Positions 24,994 to 32,657 are shown, counted from the first letter of the stretch. The stretch is 35,520 nt of DNA from Acidobacteriota bacterium (GCA_021786615.1 JAJYMZ010000095.1:1-35520), one strand, 5' to 3'. Notes: generated by a model from the sequence alone, not told the origin. A program made the numbers and translations.

Positions 24994-25038
24994 ACCGGCC
25001 TTTTATTACATGGTCGCTGGCTTTCAGCCCTGTACGGC

Positions 25039-25296
25039 TCATGCCGCCCTGTGCTCGGCGATATAGGCCGTGAGCGACTCCACGTTCTTGAAGGCCTGCA
25101 GGCCAGCGGCTTCGTCCTCGATCTTCACGCCGAAGTGCTGCTCGATGCCCAACACCAGTTCCAGCGCGTCAATGGAATCGAGTCCCAGGCCTTCACCGAA
25201 CAGCGGAGCCGTATCGTCAATCTGATCCGGCGTCATGCCTTCCAGCTTCAGCCGTTCGATGATCATGGTTTTGACTTCGGTCTTCAAATCACTCAT
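25039..25296 (-). CDS. Acyl carrier protein
   Basis: The 85-residue protein carries a 4'-phosphopantetheine arm on Ser41 in GEGLGLDSIDALELVLGIEQHFG. The DSIDALEL form, rather than DSLDTVEL of housekeeping AcpP, resembles ACPs dedicated to aryl-polyene or type II polyketide pathways; this is a pattern judgement. It is upstream of the fabZ-like, ketosynthase and KS-like genes on the same strand but separated by a repeat-filled spacer. It is divergent from nuoA with 134 bp between starts. Confidence 0.92.
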   Translation of the reverse strand: MSDLKTEVKTMIIERLKLEGMTPDQIDDTAPLFGEGLGLDSIDALELVLGIEQHFGVKIEDEAAGLQAFKNVESLTAYIAEHRAA

Positions 25297-25355
25297 GCAT
25301 GCCTCGTAGGATTGATTCTATCTGGACAGTGCCTTTGGTCACGGCACCTAGCCTC

Positions 25356-25371
25356 TGATGGCGGGCCATCA
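25356..25371. promoter_or_regulatory. Small perfect stem-loop in the acp/nuoA divergent region
   Basis: TGATGGC-GG-GCCATCA is a 7-bp inverted repeat in the 134-bp gap between acp and nuoA. A second short one (GTGCC...GGCAC, 25329-25347) precedes it. They could be an operator or leader structure; position is the only support. Confidence 0.25.
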
Positions 25372-25430
25372 TCGAACCAGCTAGTTTATCTTGGCCTAAC
25401 GACTTAGGATGAAGGTTCTGGGAAACCATC

Positions 25431-25811
25431 ATGCAAAGCCCCCTCACACCCTTTCTTGGCGTCTTGATCCTCCTGCTGGTGGCCATGGCCGTGGCCGCCA
25501 TCGTGCTGGTGCTTTCGGGAGTGGTCCTCCCGCGCTTCAAGCCCAACAATCCTCAAGAAAACAAGCTGTCTCCATTTGAGTGCGGCTCTCCGGCCTTGCA
25601 GGTGGGCGCCCGGCACCGGTATTCGGTGAAGTTCTACCTCACGGCCATGCTCTTCATCTTGTTCGACGTGGAAATCGCCTTCCTGCTGCCCTGGGCCGCC
25701 CAGTACAAAACGCACCTCAATACGTTTGTGCCCATGCTCACCTTCTTCGCCACCCTGCTGGTGGGCTTCATCTACGCCTGGGGCAAGGGCGCGTTCGAGT
25801 GGGAGCGCTGA
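25431..25811 (+). CDS. nuoA: NADH:quinone oxidoreductase subunit A
   Basis: NuoA is a three-helix membrane subunit of complex I. The 126-residue product has helices near 8-30, 67-88 and 96-117 and the conserved [11 protein letters not shown] and [22 protein letters not shown] blocks, including the Cys-containing loop and acidic helix. It overlaps nuoB by 1 nt (TGATG). It is the first gene of the nuoABCD block. Confidence 0.94.
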   Translation: MQSPLTPFLGVLILLLVAMAVAAIVLVLSGVVLPRFKPNNPQENKLSPFECGSPALQVGARHRYSVKFYLTAMLFILFDVEIAFLLPWAAQYKTHLNTFVPMLTFFATLLVGFIYAWGKGAFEWER

Positions 25812-26419
25812 TGGCTGAGATGGATCTCAATGACGCGGTGCTCACGACCCGCCTCGACACGGTCGTGAACTGGGCCCGCAAGAACAGCCTCTGGCCCATG
25901 CCCTTCGGCACCGCCTGCTGCGCCATCGAATTCATGAGCGTCATGGCCAGCAAGTACGATCTCTCCCGGTTCGGCGCCGAGGCCATGCGCTTCAGTCCGC
26001 GCCAGAGCGACATGATGCTGGTGCTGGGCACCGTCACCAACAAACTGGCGCCGGTGCTCCGCACCATCTACGCGCAGATGGCCGAGCCCAAGTGGGTCAT
26101 CAGCGTGGGCGTCTGCGCTTCCAGCGGCGGCATGTACCGCACCTACGCGACCCTCCAGGGCATTGACCGTGTGCTGCCCGTGGATGTCTACGTGCCCGGC
26201 TGCCCGCCCCGGCCCGAAAGCATGATCTACGGCGTCATGAAGCTGCAGGAAAAGATTGAAAAGGAATCCCTTTCCATGCGTAAGGATCACATCGCGCGCT
26301 TCTACGAGAGCCTGGATCGCCAGAAGGAGCTTGAAACAAGCCGCGGCCTCAGCCCCCAGCAGGCCATTCGCGAAATGGTGCTGGACGCAGGGGAGCGTGG
26401 CGCGGCGACGATCTTTTAA
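25811..26419 (+). CDS. nuoB: NADH:quinone oxidoreductase subunit B
   Basis: This subunit binds Fe-S cluster N2, the final electron donor to quinone in complex I. The 202-residue product keeps all four ligands, Cys36-Cys37 ([10 protein letters not shown]), Cys102 ([11 protein letters not shown]) and Cys131 (VPGCPPRPE). The start is ATG 25811 with a 1-nt overlap with nuoA. The C-terminal 45 residues are charged and helical. The stop codon lies at the edge of a long inverted repeat that separates nuoB from nuoC. Confidence 0.95.
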   Translation: MAEMDLNDAVLTTRLDTVVNWARKNSLWPMPFGTACCAIEFMSVMASKYDLSRFGAEAMRFSPRQSDMMLVLGTVTNKLAPVLRTIYAQMAEPKWVISVGVCASSGGMYRTYATLQGIDRVLPVDVYVPGCPPRPESMIYGVMKLQEKIEKESLSMRKDHIARFYESLDRQKELETSRGLSPQQAIREMVLDAGERGAATIF

Positions 26420-26537
26420 CCACAAAGGCACAAAACAACATGAACCACGAAGACACAAAGACACAAAGTTCCACAAAGAAAACCTTTGTGTCTTTGTGTC
26501 TTAGTGGTCGGATTTTTTTGATTTTTTCTTTGTGGTT
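26418..26537. repeat. Long two-level inverted repeat between nuoB and nuoC
   Basis: Inner arms (26444-26468 and 26484-26508) match at 24 of 25 positions and contain tandem GACACAAA units. Outer arms AACCACAAAG (26418-26427) and CTTTGTGGTT (26528-26537) are a perfect 10-bp pair. The outer arm overlaps the nuoB stop codon. The spacer holds no gene. Confidence 0.9.
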
Positions 26538-26562
26538 CCTTCGCGTCTTGGTGGTGAATTAA

Positions 26563-27087
26563 ATGATCGAACGCATTGAAGAGCAGCTCCCGGGCGCCAT
26601 CATGGATCACCATGCTTTCCGCGGCGACGTGACCATCGTCGTGGCCAAGGAAAAATTTCTCGGCGTGGTGGATCTGATCTTCAAGGACGGCTATCAGTTG
26701 CTGGTGGACATCACGGCCGTGGACTGGATGGACCGCCAGCTGGAGGATCGGCCGGCGCGGTTCGATGTGGTCTACCACTGGCTCAATCTCACCAGCCAGG
26801 AACGCCTGCGCGTCAAGGTTCCTGTGGCGGATGGAGAATCGGTTCCGAGCCTGGCGAACCCGGCCCTCCCCCATCCCTTCAAGACCGCCGACTGGTTCGA
26901 GCGCGAAGTCTTCGATCTTTTCGGCATTCCCTTCGAGGGCCATCCGAATATGTCGCGCCTGCTCACCTGGGTGGATTTTCCCGGCCACGCGCTCCGGAAG
27001 GATTTCCCCCTGGATGGGGGCGATCCCTTCTGCATGAGCGACAGCACCGCGCCCTACGCCCAGCACATCCCCACGACGAACCCGTGA
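26563..27087 (+). CDS. nuoC: NADH:quinone oxidoreductase subunit C
   Basis: The 174-residue product is the 30-kDa-type hydrophilic subunit of the complex I peripheral arm. Typical blocks are VDITAVDW, RFDVVYHWLNL, the family signature WFEREVFDLFGIPFEGHPNMSRLLTW, and GHALRKDFPL. It is separate from nuoD, not fused, and its stop overlaps the nuoD GTG by 4 nt. The 143-bp gap from nuoB is filled by an inverted repeat, and the ribosome site for nuoC is weak. Confidence 0.94.
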   Translation: MIERIEEQLPGAIMDHHAFRGDVTIVVAKEKFLGVVDLIFKDGYQLLVDITAVDWMDRQLEDRPARFDVVYHWLNLTSQERLRVKVPVADGESVPSLANPALPHPFKTADWFEREVFDLFGIPFEGHPNMSRLLTWVDFPGHALRKDFPLDGGDPFCMSDSTAPYAQHIPTTNP

Positions 27088-28304
27088 GCGTACCCATGGA
27101 ATCCATCGCCCTCTCAACCCAAACGCTCGATGGCGACAAGATGATCGTCAACATGGGGCCGACGCATCCGTCCACCCATGGCACGCTGCGCATCGTCCTG
27201 GAACTGGAAGGCGAGTTCATCACCCGCGCCACGCCGGAAATCGGTTACCTGCACCGCGGCGTCGAAAAGCTCGGCGAGAACCTGAGCTACCACCAGTTCG
27301 TGACGCTGACGGACCGGCTGAACTACTGCTCCAGCATCATGAACAATGTGGGCTATTCCCACGCGGTGGAGAAGCTCCTGGACCTCCAGATCCCCGAGCG
27401 CGCGAAGGTCATCCGGGTGCTGGTCTCGGAGCTGGCGCGCATCGCGGACCACATCGTGTGCATCGGCATCAACGCCGTGGACCTGGGCGCCTTCACGGCG
27501 TTCTTGTACCTCTTCAGGCAGCGTGAGACGGTCTATGACTTATTCGAAATGGCCGCGGGCCAGCGCCTGCACACCAGCTTCACGCGCATTGGCGGCTTGT
27601 TCCGCGATCTGCCGGACGACTTCTTTCCGCTGGCGGAGCGTTTCCTGGAAGAGTGCCTTCCGGTCATTGACGAGCTGGAGGGCCTGCTCACCCACAATCC
27701 CATCTGGCACGACCGCACCAAGGGCATCGGCGCCCTTTCACCTGAGGATGCCATCTCCTGGGGCTACACGGGCCCCTGTCTGCGGGCTTGCGGGGTCCCC
27801 CAGGATCTGCGGAAGACCCAGCCCTATCTCGGCTACGATCAGTACGACTTCGACATTCCGGTGGGCACCACCGGCGACGTTTTCGATCGCTACCTGGTGC
27901 GCGTAGAGGAAATGCGCCAGTCGCTGCGCATCGTGCGCCAGGCCCTGGACAAGCTCCACGAGATCGGCCCGGGGCCCGTTCTAGTGGACGACTACAAGGT
28001 GGCCCTTCCCCCCAAGGAGAAGGTCTACACGCGGATGGAAAGCCTCATCCATCACTTCAAGCTCATCATGCACGGCATGGAGATGCCCGTGGGCGAGATC
28101 TACAGCGCCACCGAAGCCGCCAATGGCGAACTGGGCTTCTACATCGTCAGCGATGGGGGCAAGAGTCCCTATCGCATCCGCGTCCGCCCGCCCTGCCTGC
28201 CCATCTTCAGCAGCTTCGATCAGAAGGTCCGCGGCCGCCTCATCGCCGATGCCGTCTCTGAACTAGGAGCGATGAACATCATTGCTGGCGAGCTGGATCG
28301 GTAA
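27084..28304 (+). CDS. nuoD: NADH:quinone oxidoreductase subunit D
   Basis: The 406-residue 49-kDa-type subunit helps form the quinone-binding site. Hallmarks are NMGPTHPSTHGTLRIVLELEGE, IGYLHRGVEKLGEN, the YGYTGPCLRACGVPQDLRK-like block and the C-terminal FSSFDQKVRGRLIADAVSELGAMNIIAGELDR. GTG at 27084 overlaps the nuoC stop; ATG at 27096 is an alternative. The last 40 bp of the gene are partly duplicated immediately downstream. No nuoE follows directly; nuoEF are 1.8 kb on. Confidence 0.94.
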   Translation: MSVPMESIALSTQTLDGDKMIVNMGPTHPSTHGTLRIVLELEGEFITRATPEIGYLHRGVEKLGENLSYHQFVTLTDRLNYCSSIMNNVGYSHAVEKLLDLQIPERAKVIRVLVSELARIADHIVCIGINAVDLGAFTAFLYLFRQRETVYDLFEMAAGQRLHTSFTRIGGLFRDLPDDFFPLAERFLEECLPVIDELEGLLTHNPIWHDRTKGIGALSPEDAISWGYTGPCLRACGVPQDLRKTQPYLGYDQYDFDIPVGTTGDVFDRYLVRVEEMRQSLRIVRQALDKLHEIGPGPVLVDDYKVALPPKEKVYTRMESLIHHFKLIMHGMEMPVGEIYSATEAANGELGFYIVSDGGKSPYRIRVRPPCLPIFSSFDQKVRGRLIADAVSELGAMNIIAGELDR

Positions 28305-28415
28305 GTCGTAGGAGCGATGAGGACGAGCAACGCGAGTCCCACGGTGCCGAAGGCGCCGCCCGAAGGGCGAGCCGCTTGCGGCGAGTGAGCATCATCGCTG
28401 GCGAGCTGGATCGGT
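28264..28415. repeat. Duplicated nuoD 3' end flanking a GC-rich hairpin element
   Basis: TAGGAGCGATGA occurs at 28264-28275 and 28309-28320. A 26-nt tail segment at 28277-28302 recurs at 28390-28415 with one mismatch. Between the second pair lies a roughly 69-bp insert with hairpins CGCCC-GAA-GGGCG (28357-28369) and GCCGC-TT-GCGGC (28371-28382). The first copy encodes the end of nuoD; the second is non-coding. Confidence 0.85.
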
Positions 28416-28440
28416 GATGCGGCTTTGAACCAGACTATCC

Positions 28441-28926
28441 TTACGCTTTGTCCGTCAGCATCCACCGGTAGTGGTCCCGCAAACGTTCCAGCAGGATCAG
28501 CAACTGGTCCCGCTCTGCATCGCTGAGACAGCCATCTATATCCTCGCAGACGCTGGCGTGGATGGGCCGCACCTTGTCCTGGAAGGCGTCGCCCTTGGGC
28601 GTGAGGCGGATGCGGCTGCCGCGGCGGTCCTGGGGGTTCTCGCAGCGCTTCACCATCCCCTGGCCCGCCAGGCGGTTCACCAGCCGCGGCACGTCCGCGT
28701 TGCGGAAGATCATGCGCTCTTTGATCTCGCCGATGAGGTAGCCATCCTTGGGCCCGCCCGTGAGGATGCGCAGCACGTTGAATTGCTGGTCAGTGATGCC
28801 GGCTTTCTTGAAAACCTGTTCCTCGAGAATCCGCGAGACATGTTCCCGCGTCAGCAGCAGCGCCAAGGCCACCTCGTGGCCGGGCTCGATGGGCTTGCTG
28901 ATCTTCAGTTCTTCGCGCAGGTGCAT
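28441..28926 (-). CDS. MarR-family transcriptional regulator
   Basis: The 161-residue product has the MarR winged-helix fold: an N-terminal dimer helix (about 20-45), recognition region LIGEIKERMIFRNADVPRLVNRLAGQGMVKR (about 65-95), wing with CENPQDRRGSRIRLTPKG, and a C-terminal dimer helix. Its start faces the yceI-type gene 105 bp away, with a palindrome between them that probably acts as operator. MarR/YceI pairs are seen in many bacteria; the ligand cannot be read from sequence. It converges with nuoD. Confidence 0.9.
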   Translation of the reverse strand: MHLREELKISKPIEPGHEVALALLLTREHVSRILEEQVFKKAGITDQQFNVLRILTGGPKDGYLIGEIKERMIFRNADVPRLVNRLAGQGMVKRCENPQDRRGSRIRLTPKGDAFQDKVRPIHASVCEDIDGCLSDAERDQLLILLERLRDHYRWMLTDKA

Positions 28927-28966
28927 GGCTCCTTCAGAGTATCTGAATCGTGAATGAAAAATTTAG

Positions 28967-28987
28967 ATGTTGCAACATATATTGTTG
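28967..28987. promoter_or_regulatory. Candidate MarR operator in the marR/yceI gap
   Basis: ATGTTGCAACAT (28967-28978) is a perfect 12-bp palindrome and overlaps CAACA-TATAT-TGTTG (28973-28987). The site is 41 bp from the marR start and 45 bp from the yceI start, suited to repress both. Confidence 0.65.
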
Positions 28988-29031
28988 AATCCATACTGGA
29001 CTCGGCCCCTTGGCCTTTCCCGGAGATTCCC

Positions 29032-29640
29032 ATGCACACCACCAGCCCCTTCCTCCGCTTATTGCTTCCGGCGTTGCTGCTGGTCGCACCGGCATTTGCG
29101 GCGGACAACTATAAAATCGATTCAGTCCATTCCGAAGTGGGATTCAAGATCCGCCACCTGGTGTCCAAGACCTCGGGCCGCTTCACTGCCTTCCATGGAA
29201 CGATTTCGGTGGATCCCAAGGATCTGTCCAAGTCCTCGGTGGAGGTCACCATTGAAGCGGCGAGCATCAATACCGACAACGAGTACCGCGACAAGGACCT
29301 GCGCAGCGAAAAATTCTTCGATGTGGCCAAGTACCCCACCATCACCTTCAAGAGCACCGGAGTGAAAGAAGTCAGCAAGGGCAAGCTGGAGATCACCGGC
29401 GACTTCACGCTGCACGGGGTCACCAAGCGCATCAGCTTCCCCATCACCAGCCTGGGCACGGTTCCTGGGATGAAACCCGGCAGCACCGTCATCGGATTTG
29501 GCGATGGCGCGCTCAAGCTGAACCGCCACGACTTCGGCATCAGCGCTTTGAGGGGCATGCTGGGCGACGATGTGGACATCAGCCTGGATGTGGAGGCCGT
29601 CAAACAGGCGCCGGAAGCCTTGGCGAACACGAAAAAATAA
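29032..29640 (+). CDS. YceI-family periplasmic protein
   Basis: The 202-residue product has a signal peptide (1-24, ending PAFA) and the YceI lipocalin-like barrel, known to bind isoprenoid chains such as polyprenyl pyrophosphate or quinone precursors. Recognisable blocks are YKIDSVHSEVGFKIRHLV, GRFTAFHGTISVDP, DLRSEKFFDVAKYPTITFKST and GDFTLHGVTKRISFPI. GGAG lies 6 nt before the ATG at 29032, which was preferred over an upstream in-frame start at 28954 that would lie inside the operator region. The stop is followed by a strong terminator. Confidence 0.92.
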   Translation: MHTTSPFLRLLLPALLLVAPAFAADNYKIDSVHSEVGFKIRHLVSKTSGRFTAFHGTISVDPKDLSKSSVEVTIEAASINTDNEYRDKDLRSEKFFDVAKYPTITFKSTGVKEVSKGKLEITGDFTLHGVTKRISFPITSLGTVPGMKPGSTVIGFGDGALKLNRHDFGISALRGMLGDDVDISLDVEAVKQAPEALANTKK

Positions 29641-29645
29641 TCCTC

Positions 29646-29689
29646 CCAGAACTGAAAAGGGCCGCCCTCGCGGCCCTTTTCAGTTCTGG
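29646..29689. terminator. Strong bidirectional stem-loop terminator after yceI
   Basis: A perfect 20-bp inverted repeat (29646-29665 and 29670-29689, loop CCTC) has a GC-rich tip and flanking A/T runs AAAA/TTTT inside the stem. It starts 5 bp after the yceI-type stop codon. Confidence 0.85.
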
Positions 29690-29737
29690 TTAGTTTCAAG
29701 GAGGCAAGGGGTCTATCTTTGTTCCGTGAGGTGAGCC

Positions 29738-29971
29738 ATGGAACCCCAAATCGCGAAGAAGGAACCCGCGGTCCTCGCCCTGGAGCCGGGCACCTATTGG
29801 TGGTGCGCCTGCGGGCTCTCCAAGACCCAGCCATTTTGTGATTCCAGCCACAAAGGCTCGGGGATGGCGCCGTTGAAGTTCACCCTCGCAGAGTCCGAGC
29901 GCGTGGTGCTTTGCCAGTGCAAGCACAGCGGGAACAAGCCCTTTTGCGATGGCGCCCACAAGGCGCTTTGA
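29738..29971 (+). CDS. Dual CDGSH iron-sulfur protein
   Basis: The 77-residue protein carries two CDGSH-type [2Fe-2S] sites with 3Cys-1His ligation: Cys23, Cys25, Cys34, His38 (CACGLSKTQPFCDSSH) and Cys59, Cys61, Cys70, His74 (CQCKHSGNKPFCDGAH). Such tandem-site proteins are likely soluble electron or cluster carriers in bacteria. It has no membrane anchor. GAGGTGAG precedes the ATG. It lies between the yceI terminator and nuoE, 102 bp upstream of nuoE, and may be cotranscribed with nuoEF. Confidence 0.92.
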   Translation: MEPQIAKKEPAVLALEPGTYWWCACGLSKTQPFCDSSHKGSGMAPLKFTLAESERVVLCQCKHSGNKPFCDGAHKAL

Positions 29972-30073
29972 TCCGCTGGCTCAGCCGCCCCGGGCGGATG
30001 TTTTCCAGGAGGGCAGTTCTGTGGTTGGGTGCCGGTTGCGGCTGCTATTCTGGAGCCTCGCGCGAGTGTGCCC

Positions 30074-30649
30074 ATGAACCATTCTCTTTCCCCCGAAACG
30101 ACTGACCAGGCTTTGGCCCCCGGCGAGCGGCTGCCGAGAAGCCAGCGCACCGAATTCAGCCCGGAAGCCATCGCGGAGATCCATGCCATCGCGGCGAGCT
30201 ACCCGGACAAGCTGGCGGCCACGCTACCGGCGCTGCACATCGCCCAGCGGGAGTTCGGGTTCGTGAGCCTGGACGCCATGAAAGCCGTGGCCCGCGCGCT
30301 TTCCATTCCCGAAGCCCATGTGTTCGGCGTGGCCAGTTTCTACACCATGTACCAGAAAAAGCCCGTGGGGAAATTCCACCTGCAGGTCTGCACCAACATC
30401 TGCTGCGCCCTCAGCGGCGGCGCCGAGTTCCTGGAAAAGGTCTGCGAGAAGACCGGCTGCAAGCCCGGCGGCGGCCCATCTCCGGATGGCCTGTGGAGCG
30501 TCGAGGAAGCCGAGTGCCTGGCTTCCTGCGGCAGCGCGCCGGTCATGCAGGTGAACGCCGATGTCTACGATGAAAACCTGGACGAAGCCAGGCTCGCCGA
30601 GATCATGAAAGCTTGTGAGCGCGGTGAATACCGCGAGTGGGCGAAGTAG
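30074..30649 (+). CDS. nuoE: NADH:quinone oxidoreductase subunit E
   Basis: The 191-residue product is the thioredoxin-fold [2Fe-2S] subunit next to NuoF in the NADH module. Cluster ligands are Cys106 and Cys111 (CTNICCALSGG) and Cys148 and Cys152 (ECLASCGSAP). An N-terminal extension of about 30 residues precedes the helical bundle (FSPEAIAEIHAIAASYP). ATG 30074 lacks an obvious ribosome site; the frame is open upstream to 30029. nuoF starts 21 bp after its stop. Confidence 0.93.
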   Translation: MNHSLSPETTDQALAPGERLPRSQRTEFSPEAIAEIHAIAASYPDKLAATLPALHIAQREFGFVSLDAMKAVARALSIPEAHVFGVASFYTMYQKKPVGKFHLQVCTNICCALSGGAEFLEKVCEKTGCKPGGGPSPDGLWSVEEAECLASCGSAPVMQVNADVYDENLDEARLAEIMKACERGEYREWAK

Positions 30650-30670
30650 GCAGGATGCGGAGATAACGAC

Positions 30671-32041
30671 ATGGCCACCTTTCGAACGAAGCCTGACCAC
30701 CAGCGCTACACCTTCGAGGGCTTCGGCTCGGAGAAATATCCGAACTTGATGCTTCGGGGCGCCGGGGACCTGAACAACTGGCCCATGGCCACCTATGTCG
30801 CGAAGCACGAAGGCTACATGGCCGCGAAGAAGGCGCTCCAGATGGAGCCCGTGGCGGTGACGGAAGAGGTCAAGACCTCGGGCATCCGCGGCCGCGGCGG
30901 CGCGGGCTTTCCCGCGGGTCTCAAATGGTCCTTCATGCCCAAGGATTCCAGTGACCGGAAATTCACGCGCTACGTGGTGTGCAACGGTGACGAAGGTGAG
31001 CCCGGCACCTTCAAGGACCGCGCCATCCTTGAGTACAATCCGCACCAGCTCATCGAGGGCATGATCATCGCGGGCTGGGCCATGCAGTGCCAAACGGGCT
31101 TCATCTACATCCGCGGCGAATTCCTGTGGCTCATCGAAAAACTGGAATACGCCATCCAGGAAGCCAGGGATGCGGGCTACCTCGGCAAGGACATCCTGGG
31201 CACCGGCTGGGATTTCGATCTCATCGTCCATCGCGGCGCGGGCGCCTACATCTGCGGCGAAGAAACGGCGCTGCTCAACTCGCTGGAAGGCCGCCGCGGC
31301 GAGCCCCGCGTGAAGCCGCCGTTTCCGGCCGCCAAGGGCGCTTTCGGGCAGCCCACCACCATCAACAACGTGGAAACCCTGGCCGCGGTCCCGGCGATTC
31401 TGCGCATGGGGGGCGCCGAGTACGCCAAGCTCGGCCGGCCGAAGAATACGGGCACCCGCGTGTTCTGCCTGAGCGGCCACGTCAAGCGGCCCGGGCTTTA
31501 CGAACTGCCGCTGGGCCTGCCCCTGGACTTCATCATGAACGACCTGGGTGGGGGCTCCAGCACCGGCCGGAAGATCAAAGCCGTCATCCCCGGCGGTTCT
31601 TCCGCACCGGTCTTCAGCGAACAGGAATTCGGAACCTTGATGGATTTCGACAGCGTGCGCGACGCGGGTTCCATGGCGGGTTCCGGCGGCATCATCATGC
31701 TGGACGAAGACACCTGCATGGTGCAGGCCTGCCTGCGCCTCATCCGCTTCTACGCCCATGAAAGCTGCGGCCAATGCACCCCCTGCCGCGAAGGCTGCAA
31801 TTGGATGGAGATGATCCTGCACCGCATCGAACATGGTCATGGCCGCCTGGCAGACCTGGAACTGCTGGAGAGCATCACGCCCAATATCGCGGGGAAGACC
31901 CTATGCCCCCTCGGCGACGCCGCCTGCGGCCCCATGGATTCCATGCTCAAGAAATTCCACCTCGAGTTCGAGCACCACATCACCCACAAGACCTGCCTGG
32001 TGAGCGGCCATCAGCTGCTGGCCAATGTGGGCGGGCATTGA
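30671..32041 (+). CDS. nuoF: NADH:quinone oxidoreductase subunit F
   Basis: NuoF oxidises NADH through FMN and cluster N3. The 456-residue product has the FMN site GIRGRGGAGFPAGLKW, NADH-site CNGDEGEPGTFKDR, HRGAGAYICGEETALLNSLEG, and cluster ligands Cys366, Cys369, Cys372 (ESCGQCTPCREG) and Cys412 (KTLCPLGDAA). GGAG precedes the ATG by 8 nt. No nuoG follows: the next gene converges 14 bp later, so the catalytic NADH module is cut off from NuoG and the membrane arm in this region. Confidence 0.95.
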   Translation: MATFRTKPDHQRYTFEGFGSEKYPNLMLRGAGDLNNWPMATYVAKHEGYMAAKKALQMEPVAVTEEVKTSGIRGRGGAGFPAGLKWSFMPKDSSDRKFTRYVVCNGDEGEPGTFKDRAILEYNPHQLIEGMIIAGWAMQCQTGFIYIRGEFLWLIEKLEYAIQEARDAGYLGKDILGTGWDFDLIVHRGAGAYICGEETALLNSLEGRRGEPRVKPPFPAAKGAFGQPTTINNVETLAAVPAILRMGGAEYAKLGRPKNTGTRVFCLSGHVKRPGLYELPLGLPLDFIMNDLGGGSSTGRKIKAVIPGGSSAPVFSEQEFGTLMDFDSVRDAGSMAGSGGIIMLDEDTCMVQACLRLIRFYAHESCGQCTPCREGCNWMEMILHRIEHGHGRLADLELLESITPNIAGKTLCPLGDAACGPMDSMLKKFHLEFEHHITHKTCLVSGHQLLANVGGH

Positions 32042-32055
32042 TCTGTGGGCAGTGC

Positions 32056-32580
32056 CTACTTCAAAACGCTGTACACCAACGAGTAGTGCAGCACCTTGGT
32101 GAGCTTGGGGCTGCGGACGCTCACTTTGAGCAGCAGGGAATCGCCGCTGGGGGACAGCGTGAATTCGTTGGTGCGCTCGCCGTCCTTGGCCTTGTAGGTC
32201 TGCATGATCTGCGAAGGGCTGGCGCTGGCATTCACCCAGAAGGTTTCGCCATCCTCGCGGGTCCAGGCGGTGCCACCCTGCAAGGGCACTCGCACGGGCT
32301 TGCGGCCATCGAACTGGATGCTGACGCTGGATGCATCATGGCTGAGGACCACGCGGCGATAGGCGGGATTCACGTCCGCTAGGCGCTTCTCGGCATAGCC
32401 CCGCATCAGGAAGGGGACACCTTCGGTGGCCTGTTCGATGCCACTGGGCAGGTCGGGAGTCTGGCTCAGGGTGAAGGTGCCCGTGGGCGCCTTGAAGGTT
32501 TGAAGGACGATGGGCGCGGGTTTGGCGGTTTCCGCCGTCAGGAGGGCGGGGACGATGAGAAGGGTCGCGAACATGTTCAT
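32056..32580 (-). CDS. Small secreted protein of unknown function
   Basis: I recognise no family. The 174-residue product has a short signal peptide (about 1-16, ending LLTAETA) and a mature part with alternating beta-strand-like segments (FTLSQTPDLP, VVLSHDASSVSIQFDGRKPVRVPL, GETFWVNASASPSQIMQTYKAKDGERTNEFTLS, SLLLKVSVRSPKLTKVLHYSLVYSVLK), consistent with a beta-sandwich or lipocalin-like fold. GGAG lies 6 nt before the ATG at 32580. It is divergent from a TetR regulator with 77 bp between starts, so it is the likely regulatory target. Confidence 0.7.
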   Translation of the reverse strand: MNMFATLLIVPALLTAETAKPAPIVLQTFKAPTGTFTLSQTPDLPSGIEQATEGVPFLMRGYAEKRLADVNPAYRRVVLSHDASSVSIQFDGRKPVRVPLQGGTAWTREDGETFWVNASASPSQIMQTYKAKDGERTNEFTLSPSGDSLLLKVSVRSPKLTKVLHYSLVYSVLK

Positions 32581-32619
32581 GTGGATCTCCGAGAAAGCGC
32601 TTGTCAGCACCCTTAAAGA

Positions 32620-32639
32620 ATGTGAGCTTTTATTCACAT
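32620..32639. promoter_or_regulatory. Candidate TetR operator
   Basis: ATGTGA (32620-32625) and TCACAT (32634-32639) form an inverted repeat around 8 bp in the 77-bp gap between the divergent TetR and secreted-protein genes. The 20-bp span is typical for TetR dimers. Confidence 0.5.
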
Positions 32640-32657
32640 CTTCCACTCGCATCCGCC

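Noticed and set aside
27084-27087. nuoC-nuoD fusion
   Set aside because: A TGA stop at 27085-27087 separates them in different frames; it is a 4-nt overlap, not a fusion.
30224-31840. A 538-codon open frame on the minus strand
   Set aside because: It is antisense to nuoE and nuoF, whose conserved cluster motifs are certain; the product is His/Ala/Gly-rich without motifs.
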